From: Gracilaria domingensis
Lineage: Eukaryota; Rhodophyta; Florideophyceae; Gracilariales; Gracilariaceae
Direction of reading: 5' to 3'
Assembly (NCBI GenBank): GCA_022539475.1
Contig: VCMS01000002.1
Coordinates: forward strand, 336,672-400,671
DNA length: 64,000 bases
Of this stretch, positions 41,875-53,279 are shown piece after piece (position 1 is the stretch's first letter; every line of letters begins with the position of its first letter). Made by a program: the position numbers and the translations under genes. Under the pieces are notes generated by a model that saw only the letters and a list, made by a program, of their open reading frames with translations, did no database searches and had not been told where the DNA came from.

Positions 41875-43206
41875 GTCTGTCTCTTGCAGATGCTAGTTTT
41901 TGGCGGTGGTCGTCCAGAAAGTGGCAAGGGTTGTCCAGTAAATGTTTTGAAAAAATATCGAGATCAATTATTTCAAAATTTGAAGATAATTGCTTGGGTC
42001 GTCCAGAATCGCTGTGCAGTAAATACTGGTGGGGTTTCCACTCGTGCTAGTTCTTTAGTCGAGGGCTACCTGAACGGTATTTCGCGAAGTGTAGGTTCAG
42101 TTTCCATTAAGGTGCACGTTACACGATACCTTCTGCGGAATGATACCCTGCAACGCATGGAATACTGTTGCTAGTATAGATGATGTCCATTATGAAATCA
42201 TACCGTTTTATTCGTATCTATTCTTCTATCGACCGCTTTTGCTAACCACTACTTCGCCATATTACATGTACCATTTCCCCATGATGAAGCGGGTGTAGGC
42301 GCAATCTGCGGCAGATGCCGCAGAGGGCACCTGCACCAAATTGCGGTATCGGTAGAACGAATACGCACTCCGAGAGGATGAGGCGCGAAGCGCCTCATCC
42401 TCTCCGTTCCTCATGTAGGGAACCATGCCCAGATGCATGGTTCCCTACTTGAGGAACCTGCACCTGCAACTCGTGAGCTACGTCCGCATCAAAAGTCATT
42501 TACCTGTATACGCAAGCAGAAAGTATCCATAAGTTAGTCAATGATCCGTTGGATACATTTGAAATGCGATGGAACGTACAATTGATAAAGCAAAACAGAA
42601 ACGTTGCGCTAGAAAATTCTAGGGACCTAGTAACTCGCAAAAGGAAGAAGAAGAAGGCAAGGGATCCGTTAGATTACCAGCAATCCATTCATCATAAACC
42701 CCGAAAGGTCTCGAAGCGAGAACTCACAAGCAACGACACTGAGAATGTCCATGCAGCAAAAATACCACAAGATGCGATAAACGAGAGAGCAGCCTATGTC
42801 CCAACCAAACCAGAATCGTCTATTCTGAACACTCATAGATCCAAGATCGCCAAGAAACCAACTTGGTTTGTTGCGCAATAGGCTCTAGCTTCTCGCGTCT
42901 TGCGCTACTTTTGAAAAGTAGCGCAAGAGGCGAAGCTAGAGCCTATGGTGCAACGAAATGAACCATTGTTCGCGTACTTACAGTCGTCGCTTTGGGTTAC
43001 CGGGTTCCCGTTTTCACCCTTCAACTCGTTCTATATCTTGAACAAATAGAAGAAGTTGAAGGTGATTAGCTTATTTTCTGTCGTTTACATGTCGCAGAGC
43101 GCGAAGAAACGCGGTGAGGATTGGTTAGTTTAGAGCAAAGATACGTGGAAGGATATGGAAGAACGTACGAATAGACTGCACGGAATACATCCGTGAGATA
43201 CGGATG
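41875..43206. repeat. hairpin-rich direct repeat, copy 1
   Basis: About 1.33 kb that recurs in the same orientation at 62696-63998, roughly 90 percent identical by eye. It holds several perfect or near-perfect hairpins: 42306-42325 region (CTGCGGCA/TGCCGCAG), 42372-42404 (15-base arms, 3-base loop), 42411-42454 (13-base perfect core) and a longer imperfect one at about 42868-42953 that copy 2 lacks. A frame of about 100 residues is open in both copies, but changes between copies fall at amino-acid-altering sites as often as silent ones. Probably a non-autonomous element or an element end. Confidence 0.75.
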
Positions 43207-43207
43207 A

Positions 43208-43282
43208 CTCCGTCCTACTTTTTTCCGCCCTCTACTTTAAGGAGCCCCCATAAAGTAGAGGGAAGAAAAAAGAAGGACGGAG
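43208..43282. repeat. 32-base hairpin at the left edge of the cargo element
   Basis: An inverted repeat with arms 43208-43239 and 43251-43282, nearly perfect apart from one or two unpaired bases, begins directly where the 1.3 kb repeat ends. It may mark the left end of the transposon that follows. A matching sequence was not seen near 57.2 kb. Confidence 0.6.
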
Positions 43283-43558
43283 CGGAGTATAACGCGAGGA
43301 GGTGGATGGCACGGGTCACGACGGTAACGGTAGGTCGGACGTCGGAGGCGCGGCGGCGGCGGCGGAGGGAAGAGATCTATTTTTCTGTGCGAGATTGACA
43401 GGTGTACAGCGTACAACGTTGCGAAACCACAGGTTTATAACCAGTGGTAGATAATACGAGAAGTACACCCTTGTGTTTGTTGAGGTCGACGTGTACCTAC
43501 GTTCCTTTTTGAACGAAAGCACATGATTTAAACTCAAAATATATTTTCCGTTCTCAGC

Positions 43559-44056
43559 ATGACGTCGATCTTGACTGTCGCTCGACCTCCTTCTCCCTTC
43601 GGACGACCTTCCCTTGCAGTCTTTGTCGTCGTCTCTCGTTCATTTCTTCTTCCCATGGTCTACTACTGTACACATAAGAAGCGTGGGTGCCCTTTCGTTA
43701 CTCGCCGAGGAGTCTTATCTCTTCAACAGCATGTCAACCATTGCCCGTTTCGTTTGAAAGCAGCGCTGGAAGACGACAATAGGCGGCCCATTCGGAGAAG
43801 CAAGCGTCTCAAGCTTTCCGCGCCCGCGGCCGCATCTTTCGAAACGGTCACTGCCCCTTGTCGCCTTCCCGAGCCTCCGGTGTCCGAGGACATCGTTGAC
43901 CCCACTCCGTGCGCCCCTCCCATTCCGGACACTTCGCATTGTGGTTCTCCTTCCCGGGGTCCCGCGTCATTAGAGCGAGAACACGGAAGCAGTTCCCGCC
44001 CAGTGCCTTCTGAGGAGGCCCTCCGAGGGCCTCCTCAGAAGGCACCGAGTCGGTGA
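43559..44056 (+). CDS. transposase N-terminal zinc-finger frame
   Basis: A 165-residue frame from the ATG at 43559; the ATG at 43655 (MVYYCTHKK) is an equally good start. It opens with a C2H2-like finger (CPFVTRRGVLSLQQHVNHC) followed by a Pro/Ser-rich linker with a basic RRSKRLKL patch. Plavaka-type transposases of fungi begin in this way, with a finger and a disordered linker. A perfect inverted repeat with 20-base arms and a 3-base loop (44003-44045) lies in the last codons, 8 bases before the stop, and the transposase core frame starts right after, so the palindrome may be a later insertion that separated the two. Confidence 0.6.
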   Translation: MTSILTVARPPSPFGRPSLAVFVVVSRSFLLPMVYYCTHKKRGCPFVTRRGVLSLQQHVNHCPFRLKAALEDDNRRPIRRSKRLKLSAPAAASFETVTAPCRLPEPPVSEDIVDPTPCAPPIPDTSHCGSPSRGPASLEREHGSSSRPVPSEEALRGPPQKAPSR

Positions 44057-44063
44057 TTTGCAT

Positions 44064-46866
44064 ATGGATTATCTCACGGTTTGTCTGGCTTCAGTAGCTT
44101 CCAACCTTGGTCATCGTGAGGCGGACGAGCTAATTGGGCTACTTTGGGACCCGTTATTCTCGCAAAAGCGATTCAACGAGACCATAACAAGTTCCAAGCG
44201 CTATACAGAACTGAAGAAGGCCATTTTCGAACGATACGCCTCAAAGGACGGTTTCAATCGAAGAACTGTCTCGCCAGAAGGATATAAGTTCAGCGCCACC
44301 CTCTACACGAGAGACCCCGTTCAGAAACTTGTGAAACAGCTCCAGTTGGCTAACAACGAAAACACATTCTTCTACCCTATACCTCAGACCCACTCCACGA
44401 AAATATCTCACCCCGTGTCCGGCTCTCTCGCAAGAGACGCCACCTCAAAACTTAAGGAAATGGTCATGGGCTCTTTGGATAGTAGAATAGTGTGGTACTC
44501 CCAAGAAATAAGTTACAGTGAATCTTTCGTAGGTCTTCTGCAGGTATACAGCGATAAGTCTTCAACAACTCTAGAGCAAACATCGGTTACCGCCTATCCT
44601 CTTCACCTCATATTTTTCAACTTCTCCGACGAGCTACGCCGTAAGTGCATCCGTGATGACCTCACAGTAGTGGCATACTTCTCTACCACACTGATCGAGA
44701 TTTCCGCATCTGAAGCAGACACAATGCCATTCGTTTCCAGCAAGTCTCTACGCGAGTCCAGGATGCAAATCCTTCAAGAATCTCTTTGTCAAGTCCTGGA
44801 GCCCATTCTAAATCTCACGCAGAAAGGTTTTCAGTTCATCGGCGAAGACAAACTAAGTCGAGTGTGCCATCCTCTGCTTGCAAGTTATTGTGCGGATATT
44901 TTTCTGAGGCTTAGGACATTCTGTCCATTCTTCATGGGACCAAAACGGAAAGCCCGTGTCATAGATGCAAAGCCCCTCGCTCATCTTTATGCAGTTCTAT
45001 TCCTACCTCATTCAACGGACGTTCTCAAAAGCACACGAAAAGCATCCGAAACACATACACAGCTATCTTGCAACATGCACAAAAAGACGAGGCGGAAAGA
45101 CGTCCACGTCGTGCGAGGGAGAGGAGATCTCAAGCGGATACTCTGATGCGTTCAAATTCCATATCTCTCATTCCTTCGTTCCTCGAAACTTCCGTAAACC
45201 TTGGAATGATCCCGGGATTATCTCCATACAGTCTGTTCTCATTCGAACCATTACACAACTTGCATCTCGGCATCTCGAAGCTGATAAAACGGCCACAGTC
45301 GAGAGACTGCAGTCAGACACCCTGTGCACCACAATAGGAACATCTGCATCGCGTTCATTTCGAACGATACGCACCCACCTCCTCAACCATGCAAACGCAA
45401 TTCTAGATGCCATAGAACGCGATTCTCCTGCCAAAGGTTTACATATCGATTTCTCCACGCAGAATAAAGGCAAATCTTTGAATGTTATCTTCACAAAAGA
45501 AGGTCTCCGTGGAATGCTGGGGGCCAAAAACTACAAAGCACCTGACATGGTCCTCCCCTTCATAGGAGCATTCTTTGACATATGCTGTGGAGAACAGAAC
45601 GTTGCCTCAATCACAACCGTTTTCTCTCAGTACTCGGACTTGCTTTCGACCTCATTCAGATACAATCGTGACCCGTATTGGACGAAAAGCTCTCTCCTGT
45701 GTCTTAGTTCGGAGATTGAAGCCTTCAAGCGTTCCGCAACAAAGACTCTGGCGGATTTTCATCCCTCCAGACTGGGAACTTTGAAGTTTCATCTTCTCGA
45801 TCATCTCGTGGACGATATTCGCCGTCTGGGAAGTATCAAGTACTACGACGCAGGCATATACGAACATGCACACCTGCTATTTAAGAGACACTACAAAAAG
45901 ACGTCCAGAAGAACAGCAACGGCTGTGGAGGAGACTATTCGCTCCATTGAGCACGGACATGTTAGAAAGCAATGGAATGGCAATACTCCTTACCAGTGTA
46001 ATCCAGGTTTACCAGGAACTTCCACACAGCTTTCTCGATTTGAAATCAGAGGGCGGCGTTCTTTCACTTTACCAGCTCTTCAACATTGTGTTTCAAGTAT
46101 GTCCAGTTCAAAAACATGGACTGCTGTTAGAGAGATGTTCTCAAGTACGGACACAACGTCGATTCTTGACCAAATTGGTGAACAGGCCCTTCCTCCTTTC
46201 CTCAGTCTCGTGAAAGAAACACTGGATGATCACTCTATTGCATACTTCCCAGAAAAGACAAGGATAACTCTGGTGAATTCGGCCCTCATGAAAGGCGGCT
46301 TCGTTCCGACTCTTGAACACTTCGATTCGTCTTCTAAGGCACTTAAGCTGGGACGACCCAAATACCCCATCATCCAACGAGTCTTCGCTTCTCCAGCATT
46401 TGGTCCCAGTAGAAAGCCAAAGTTTTCCACTGTATTGGTAAGGGGAGAAGATTCAGAGACTTGGGTTGCCCAGGTAGTCGCTCTGATTCGAATATCTCTC
46501 CTTGATTCTGCACTTACCGCACCAGAGGTGGCATTCGTCCGGTATTTCGAGGTTTTACCCCCCGCAACAAACATCGACCACATATTGAAATGCATATCTT
46601 TACCGTGGGCTACAAACGATGAAAAGAACCACACTCTTCCGTTCCCTCGTCATTCCAAAGCGGAGACTATCGTAGAGTTAACTCCTTGGTACGGAATGGT
46701 TCCGGCTTCTGCACTACAGGGAACTGTCCATGTTGTTCGATCAAACTACCCTGCTCCACCTTTTTGTCCTCCACTTCAATGGTTTCAACACCGATTCTAC
46801 ATCAATCGATTCTATCATGATTCAGATGAAGGACCAACTGAGCACGTTGATCTTGTACAGCCTTAA
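44064..46866 (+). pseudogene. Plavaka/CACTA-like DDE transposase core
   Basis: Two overlapping frames: 44064-45146 and about 45100-46866. The first has LLQVYSDKSSTTLEQTSVTA (first Asp), YPLHLIFFNFSDELRRKC, VAYFSTTLIEI, and GEDKLSRVCHPLLASYCADI (second acid), in the order seen in Plavaka and other CACTA-superfamily transposases. The second frame has FHISHSFVPRNFRKPWNDPG, FTKEGLRGMLGA, KAPDMVLPFIGAFF, LKFHLLDHLVDDIRRLGSIK and YEHAHLLFKRHYKKTSRRT, where the family has its last Glu. The frame changes once near 45000-45130; a small intron is not excluded. Family naming rests on remembered motif order. Confidence 0.6.
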
Positions 46867-49173
46867 ACATTAAGGGCTCCATCCTCTACATGTTCACCTT
46901 GTGGTGCCTTTTCTTGTGATCCTGTGTTACTTCCGAAATCGTTCATGTCCATTTCCTTGAACTCCATATCCCCTTCCTCGCATTCACCAACGAAGCAATC
47001 GCTAATAGACCCCAATCTTCGGCTCACACTGTCAATAAAAAATTGTTCTTTCACAGTGAGGTAAAGTCTTCCGTTCGACAACATTCGGTATCCAAATGTA
47101 GCATCCCTCATGTCATTACCAAGAACCTTAGTCCAATCTTCCGTTGTCCTTCCAAAATTATGAAACTCGCTGGAATTGGTCCTCAAGACACGTTGCCTAG
47201 CATCCCCCAGAAAATTCTTTAAACACAGAGGTAGTAGTAGTCTTGTTTGACCGGGGCTCCGATAAATCGGGATCCCCGGCATGATATCCGGCATCGTTAA
47301 TGTAGCCCCCGATACAAGAAGGCGCCGGGACAATGTACATTTTGCTCTCCTTTCTATCCTGAGCCTGTCCTGGTTTGTTCCTCAGGTGCAGAAAGTCCGT
47401 ACCAGTCACAGTGACCATCATAGAAAACAGCTTGTACCGCACTGGAGTTGCTCCGAGACAGCCACTTCCATACGTTAAGTGTCTTTCCCTCCGGTTCGTC
47501 AGATCCGTGTATACCAAAGTTCCATAAAAATGACAGATAGTTTCCCCAGCCAATATCTTATGTTCCGTGAACACCCCCATACCAGCACGGGGATGTCGAA
47601 TCTTAGAAGATGCTACATGTAAGCGATAGCGATTGGCTTCAACAGTCAACAGCATATGCATATCCATTAGATTCAGAGCTCCTCGGTACTTCTCCTCCCA
47701 AAGATCTACAGTATGCTGTCCACACTTGTCGACAAAGTCCCAGTCCTTCCAGTATCTTCCTAGGGACTGAGTAATATGTGCAGGCATCACTTGGTACTGG
47801 GGGTAACCAAATGGAGCCTCCCATTCAAGCCTACCACGGTCCCGATGTGGAACCCGTTCATAAGTCCTTGAAGCCGCATCCACCACCTCCTGTTCAACCA
47901 GGATGTCATTCTTCCCCCCGCGAATAACTTCGGCCATAAGAGTCGTTATATGGTGCTTCGCATGGCTGAAACATGGCCTATTCTTCTCGCGCCCCAAGAA
48001 CTTCCTATGCTTTGTCAGCGAAAGGCACGCCATACCGGTAGAAAAAGTTCCCGCGAACATGTCCATGACAAGATCACCCGGTCTTTTGAAGCGACATATC
48101 GACTCATTCATCAACTCTCTGGACTTCTGCTCCGGTCTTATGTACTGCCCACTTGGTACTGAACTACCTGGCTCATGTACCTTCCATGTCAACCACTCCC
48201 CCGCTCTCGGTTTTGGCACCCGGTCAATTACATTCCTGTTAGCCGGGAAAGTAGAAGGAATGAAATTGTTCTCCTCAAATGGAGTAAGACTGGTTTCCTC
48301 CGATGGTCGCAATCCACGCTTCACCCCATGAACGGCGTACTCCGTTACGGGCTGTATCCCAAACTTTCGTGGATTCCCTCCAACATTACTTCGATCCCGG
48401 ATGAACACCAGTGGATTCCCATCCACTTTAAACGAAGGCATGAGTTCTGGTTTACCTTCGCTTCCAGCTTCATCTTTCGTACTCGCCGTTTCCGAAAGTA
48501 TCCTGTGCCAAACATGAAACTGTGCCATGGCACAGAATATAATGAAGTGCCCACCTGACCGAGGGGCGGAACTTATTAAGTCAGCCGTACGGATCATGTC
48601 ATCCTCACTGAAGACATCGTGAGCACTATTCCGTTTGTTCCTCTTCCTTCGAGTGTTAAAAGGAGGGTCTGTTAGGACAGGCTGTGCCTCACCCCATAAA
48701 ATCTCACTCTGATGCACAAACGTTTTGTGTGTCTGCCTCAGGTCCTTCATGTCACAGTTGTAGGCTACAAAGTGTGACTTTCTCATCCCCTTCCACACCT
48801 TGTCCATATTCATTCGAAGGAGACTGGATATCCCCTTCATTGGCGGCTCAATACCAGTCTTTTGGATGTTATAACCGGCAACCCGAGATTCATGCTCCGC
48901 AAGATTCACCGGCTTCTCGAAGTCGTCGCTATCGGAGCTCACGAGGTTCATATACACTCGACGAGGTGGGGGTGGGGCAAACTTGGTCGAAGAAGGTTCG
49001 GCATTACCGGAAGTTTTAGGGGTTTTCGTCAGTTCAAAATCAGGTTTCGCGTGAATGCCGACATGGAACCCTGCCGCATAACGCATATCCTGTATCGGTT
49101 TCCATGGCAACTCCGAAAACTTCCGAAATCGAGCAGGCAACTCACCGGAGTCAGAACCAGATACGGTATCCAT
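46863..49173 (-). pseudogene. DNA amino-methyltransferase (beta class) fused to SET domain
   Basis: It starts at the ATG 49173-49171 and is convergent with the transposase. Residues 165-410 are a bacterial-type N6-adenine/N4-cytosine DNA methyltransferase: motif IV PVLTDPPFN (DPPF 169-172), then HFIIFCAMAQFHVWH, motif X-like RPEQKSRELMNESI, and motif I LVMDMFAGTFSTGMA (371 onward). Motif IV before I marks the beta class. Residues about 521-650 form a SET domain: GMGVFTEHKILAGETICHFYG and IGGYINDAGYH. The main frame of 658 residues ends at 47197; a second frame (to 46863) carries on from the same place, so one frame change lies near 47200-47250. The pairing of a DNA and a histone-type methyltransferase is unusual. 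Confidence 0.75.
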
Positions 49174-49510
49174 CCGTATCTCCGAAAACTCGATCTAGTT
49201 CCTCATCTGATCAGCCCGTAAGCTATAGAGGCTATCGTGCGTGCATATTGTTTCGAGGTCTGTCAAAAAATTCCTTAGCCATTATTCGGAGGTTTGTATC
49301 GCATTCATCACTCAAAGTCTCCACCGATCCACTAGTACTGCTCTGTGGCACATCCTGTGTGAATCGAGTACTCTGGCTCCGCGGGGCATAACCAGACTCC
49401 CGTGTCTCTAGCGCTGTATACTTCAACGCCTGCATATTCATGTAAATGTATGATTTCACCATGTGCTGAACGTTCGTGTATCCAAGATGAGACGCAAAAC
49501 AACTCCATGC
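49174..49510. other. spacer in the cargo element
   Basis: About 340 bases between two minus-strand genes. It should hold the promoter of the methyltransferase-SET gene. Nothing else was recognised. Confidence 0.35.
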
Positions 49511-50155
49511 TCATACGACCTCACTGATAGCGAATCCCAGTCGATCACAGTTGTCTTTGGAGAACGACGTAAAAGTGGGTATGTACACAGATGGTGCATG
49601 GTTCACTTTTCGTTTCTTTTTCGGTTGTTTCTTCTTCATCATTCGGATGTTGTCGTTCTCTCCCATTATGTGGCCGAGGTATGATAAGTATATAATGACC
49701 TCAAATGGGTTCACAGCTGTTGGTGGGATGAACACTGTCGTCTTCGGAACCTGCTTTCTCCTGGTCATGAAATAGCCAACCAGGCATCGCACCGGTAGGT
49801 ACATACCCATATCCATAGAGAGAAGGAAAAAATCGCGGAGTCTCTGGTCCTCATCTCCGTCCTTCGTGTCAAGAAGCTTCGTTACAAGATATCGTTGTTC
49901 CACAGGTTTGTTATTTACAACACTCTTTCGCAGCTGTTGCAGTGTCAAGTTCTGCAGGTTCTTGGAGTTAGTGGCCTCCTCAAACATCTTCCTTGCCTCC
50001 GGAATATCCTTATAGTTCTCGGCGCAGAACTCTATTAGCCCTCAAAACCCCACGTCCCGTGGCCGATCAGGGCCTCCATCGCTGTTTGCCAAAGCATCGC
50101 GAAGAACCAAGAAAAGTCTGACATATGCATGGAACGCCGGAGGCGGAGCACTCAT
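49511..50155 (-). pseudogene. unrecognised small protein with SV40-type nuclear signal
   Basis: Reading from the ATG 50155-50153 gives about 214 codons with one in-frame TGA roughly 37 codons in. The downstream ATG at 49987 gives 158 residues. I recognise no fold. The C-terminal part has the basic string KKKQPKKKRKVNHA, which includes the classic nuclear signal PKKKRKV. The middle is helical and hydrophobic (LRDFFLLSMDMGMYLPVRCLVGYF). Its start faces the palindromic region, and it is divergent from the ParB-like gene, so the two may share a promoter. Confidence 0.4.
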
Positions 50156-50221
50156 GTCGATAGGATGTATCTCCTCTCCATCATCGGTGGAATCCATCGC
50201 TTCAGCGCAAACAACGGAGGC

Positions 50222-51073
50222 GAGCCTTTAAATGGCGACTTACGCTGGGCACCCCCGCTTTCGGCAGCTCCTCCCAGCGCACTGCCAGTCTCGTCCGTAT
50301 CCGTGTCCGCTCGGTGCGATAGCGTCGCGTGTCGGCCACGTCGCGATTCGGAGCTATTGCAAAGGTCGCGTATTGTGCTAAAAGTCGGGGATCAAGTGGG
50401 TGTGAAGCGCTAGTTTTCTCTAGTTTGATATATGTGCACGGCGTGTGCAGCGAAATCACTGCCGGAAGTGCCAGGAGGAGTGTTTTGGGAGGTATCCGGA
50501 GGGTCCCAGAATGTGGCCAGAACGTGCCCGCGGGCGGGGGGGGGGGGGTCGGTCGTGTTAGGGTAGGTACCCTAACACGACCGGACCCCTCCGCCCGCGG
50601 GCATAAAATCGCACATTTTTCAAAAAATCGCCCAAAACGTGCCCGCGGGCGGGGGGGGGGGTCCGGTCATGTTAGGGTACCTACCCTAAGACGACCGACC
50701 CCCAACGCCCGCGGGCACGTTCTGGCCACATTCCGGCGCCTTTCCGGGACCTCCCAAAACACGCCGCTTCGCAGTGATTTCGCTACACCCGGCCTCCGGT
50801 ACGTTGGCGCCGCTGTCCACGTGTATTGGCGGGAGTAGGCTGTACATGAAAGTGAATGAGTGTACTCTTGAGTACTATGCAAAGCATTTGAAGAGCATGA
50901 TTAGAGAGCGCGACCATTGCTCGCGTGAGTCATCATTGCGCGAACTCCACGACTCTAAAGCGTACAATCAGCGTGCGAGCGGCCACGGACAGGACACGGA
51001 CGAGACTGGCAGTGCGCTGGGAGGAGCTGCCGAAAGCGGGGGTGCCCAGCGTAAGTCGCCATTTAAAAGGCTC
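50222..51073. repeat. nested palindrome between divergent cargo genes
   Basis: Outer inverted arms of about 87 bases lie at 50222-50308 and 50987-51073 and face the two divergent genes. In the middle, 50445-50788 is a second inverted structure of about 344 bases with tips GCAGCGAAATCACTGC and its complement. Its core has two G runs (13 G at 50536-50548 and 11 G at 50651-50661), a perfect 15-base palindrome (50551-50582) and a related imperfect one near 50664-50696. The inner part looks like a GC-rich MITE inserted in a mirror-image promoter. Confidence 0.7.
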
Positions 51074-51225
51074 GCATCCGTTCTTGTATCGTCCAGAGCG
51101 AACGTATTGTTGATATACACCTTTCACTGCAATAGCTGTTCAACATGAAGCCAACTCGTGTTTGAAAGCGTACGCAAAGCGTGACTCCTCGCACTCGGCG
51201 GAGCACTCGATCATTGCAAGGTGGA

Positions 51226-53279
51226 ATGCAGGTTTCTCTGCAGATGGATATTGAGAATGAAGGAAAGGTGATAGTCGGGGAAGCGTTGTTGCATGGAATT
51301 GGAAGTGTTCTACGCCGCGAGTTGCACGGGAAGCAATTGGACCCAGGTCTTGTAGTGGTTCATAATATTCTCATCAGTCGAAACGGTCAGACGTTCTACC
51401 CTTACCGGGCGGAGGGCTTGGATCTTCCACAATACATCCAGGATCCCCGGACGGCCACTCCTTGGGATGAGAAAATGATGGAACCGGTGGCAGCCAGCAT
51501 TCCGGCGTCCAAGCAAGGAACGGTGAGCGCTATGAGTGAGGTGATGACGCCGACAAGCCGCACGGAGGCAATTCGAAGTTCATCAACACCGAGAGGTAGC
51601 GCATCAGTAGCACCTCCGCGGGCAGGTCCGTCGTCTGTTACGAAGCAGTCTATGGAGACGAGAGCATCCCCAGCTACGAAGCGGACAAGTCAAACAGAGT
51701 CTACCTCCGCTACGAAGCCCACTCCGTCGAAAAGAGCATCTCCTGCGATGAATCAGACCGTCGACACAAGGGGAACTTCTGCGTCGAAACAGACGGTTCA
51801 GCACGAGATGGCTGTGCAAGAAGAGGAAGATGAGATCATAAAAGGTCCCCTTCCAGACGCGGATGCGCAATCCGCACAAGGAGCTGGTCCATTTGTACCC
51901 AAACTGCACCAGAAACTGCGGAGCAGCAGGACGATGACGTTGTGCTTCTGTCCGCAATAATAACGCGTTCAAGTGTTTCTGGCGAGCGGTCTGGAACACA
52001 AGGGACACCTACTCGGAGTAAGAGGTACAGATGAATTCGTCAGAAGGTACCAAAGGTGAACCTCAATCACTACCGGATGGTTGTTGTTACTGTTGACATC
52101 ACTCTGGTGGACACTCCGCCCAATTTACTCCGTGGAGTAAGTAAACGCCACGTTGAAGCCCTTGTGAAGAGTATGGAGAAGCGGGGGATATTGCAGTCGA
52201 TGGGTTCTCCAGTGGTGGCCTTACAAGATGCTACTACGAGAGAGAGGGTTACTGACAAGGGACGCCTAACGAAGAAGTGCTTCATTGTAGATGGTTTGCA
52301 TCGTCTGAAAGCTATACAAATTTAGGCAGCGACTGGTGCACCGAAGTGGAAGCGATTAGCCAAGTTTTGGCGTTGCAATCTGCTGATACGAAGAGATGGG
52401 AGGCCCATTGGAATGAAGGAATTGTTATGTGTTGCTTCGTACCTCAATGAGTCGACGAGTACCATGCGAAGGATGATGTTTGCAGACAAGATACACTCTA
52501 TAGTTAGTGTGGTCGCCATTCTAATTGAAGATGTTGAGGGGGTGACGCCGGCAGACGTGTATCCTGCAGAAGTGACAGAAGTGTTGAAGGAGAGCCAACT
52601 GATTGGGACTGTGCAAGAGCGTCAGTATCTGAGATATGCCAATGTTGCCCTGCAACTCATGTCTCGTGAGGGAATGCTGGCCCATTTCGAGGATATATGT
52701 GAGAGTGTGAGTGACATAGGTCTCACACATCTGTCCCATACTCCGCTTTATGTTTTGGATGCCGAGGAGTTTCCCTTCATTCTTGATTGTCTTCAGATGT
52801 TTCTATTGAAGGGCAAGTCGACGAAGACAAAGCAATGGAAAAGCTTTGAGGAGGTTCGAGGTTTCTTTTATGATAGAGCAGTGTCTCTGTTCCGCGCGGC
52901 TCGAGCAGTGAGGAATGAACTGAACGAGGAACAGTCCATGGAAGTGTTCCTGAAACGCGAAGTCAGTCTTTCTGCTCCATCAAATGAAGATGACGTTGAA
53001 GACCCAGACAACAACGCAGCTGTGTATCAGTTCCTTTTGGGACAAGTTGTGAACTTCAACACATTGCTGCGTGTTCGGAGCAGGACGAACTCAATTAGAA
53101 CTGCCACGACTTCCGTTCAGAATCGATTGCGGACGATGCTCAACGTAATTTCGCCCCCCGCACCAGTGAAGCAGTCCGTGACGAAGAGGAGGACTCCCGT
53201 TGCTGCTGCTGCAACATCTGCCAGTGAAGAAGGGGAGCCGCGAAAAAAGTGCACGAGAACGGGCGCAGGTGGGTTATAG
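51226..53279 (+). pseudogene. ParB-like nuclease-fold protein with long disordered N-terminus
   Basis: The first ATG in frame is 51226. The first 245 residues begin with a short ordered part (IGSVLRRELHGKQLDPGLVV) and continue as Ser/Thr/Pro-rich linker to 51960. The ParB/sulfiredoxin fold follows in another frame: VSKRHVEALVKSMEKRGI, VVALQDATTRERV and FIVDGLHRLKAIQ (to 52322), where DGxHR is the family box. A helical region runs on to 53279 after a TAG at 52323-52325. So the gene carries at least one frame change, one further stop near 52032 and the TAG. In bacteria such domains bind or cut DNA and often pair with methyltransferases. The role here is unknown. Confidence 0.55.

Noticed and set aside
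41892-42174. Frame of about 100 residues shared by both 1.3 kb repeats
   Set aside because: Differences between copies alter residues as often as not, the frame lies in hairpin-rich repeat DNA, and there is no domain.
50551-50700. Telomere-like TTAGGG strings
   Set aside because: Only single copies inside palindromes, not an array.
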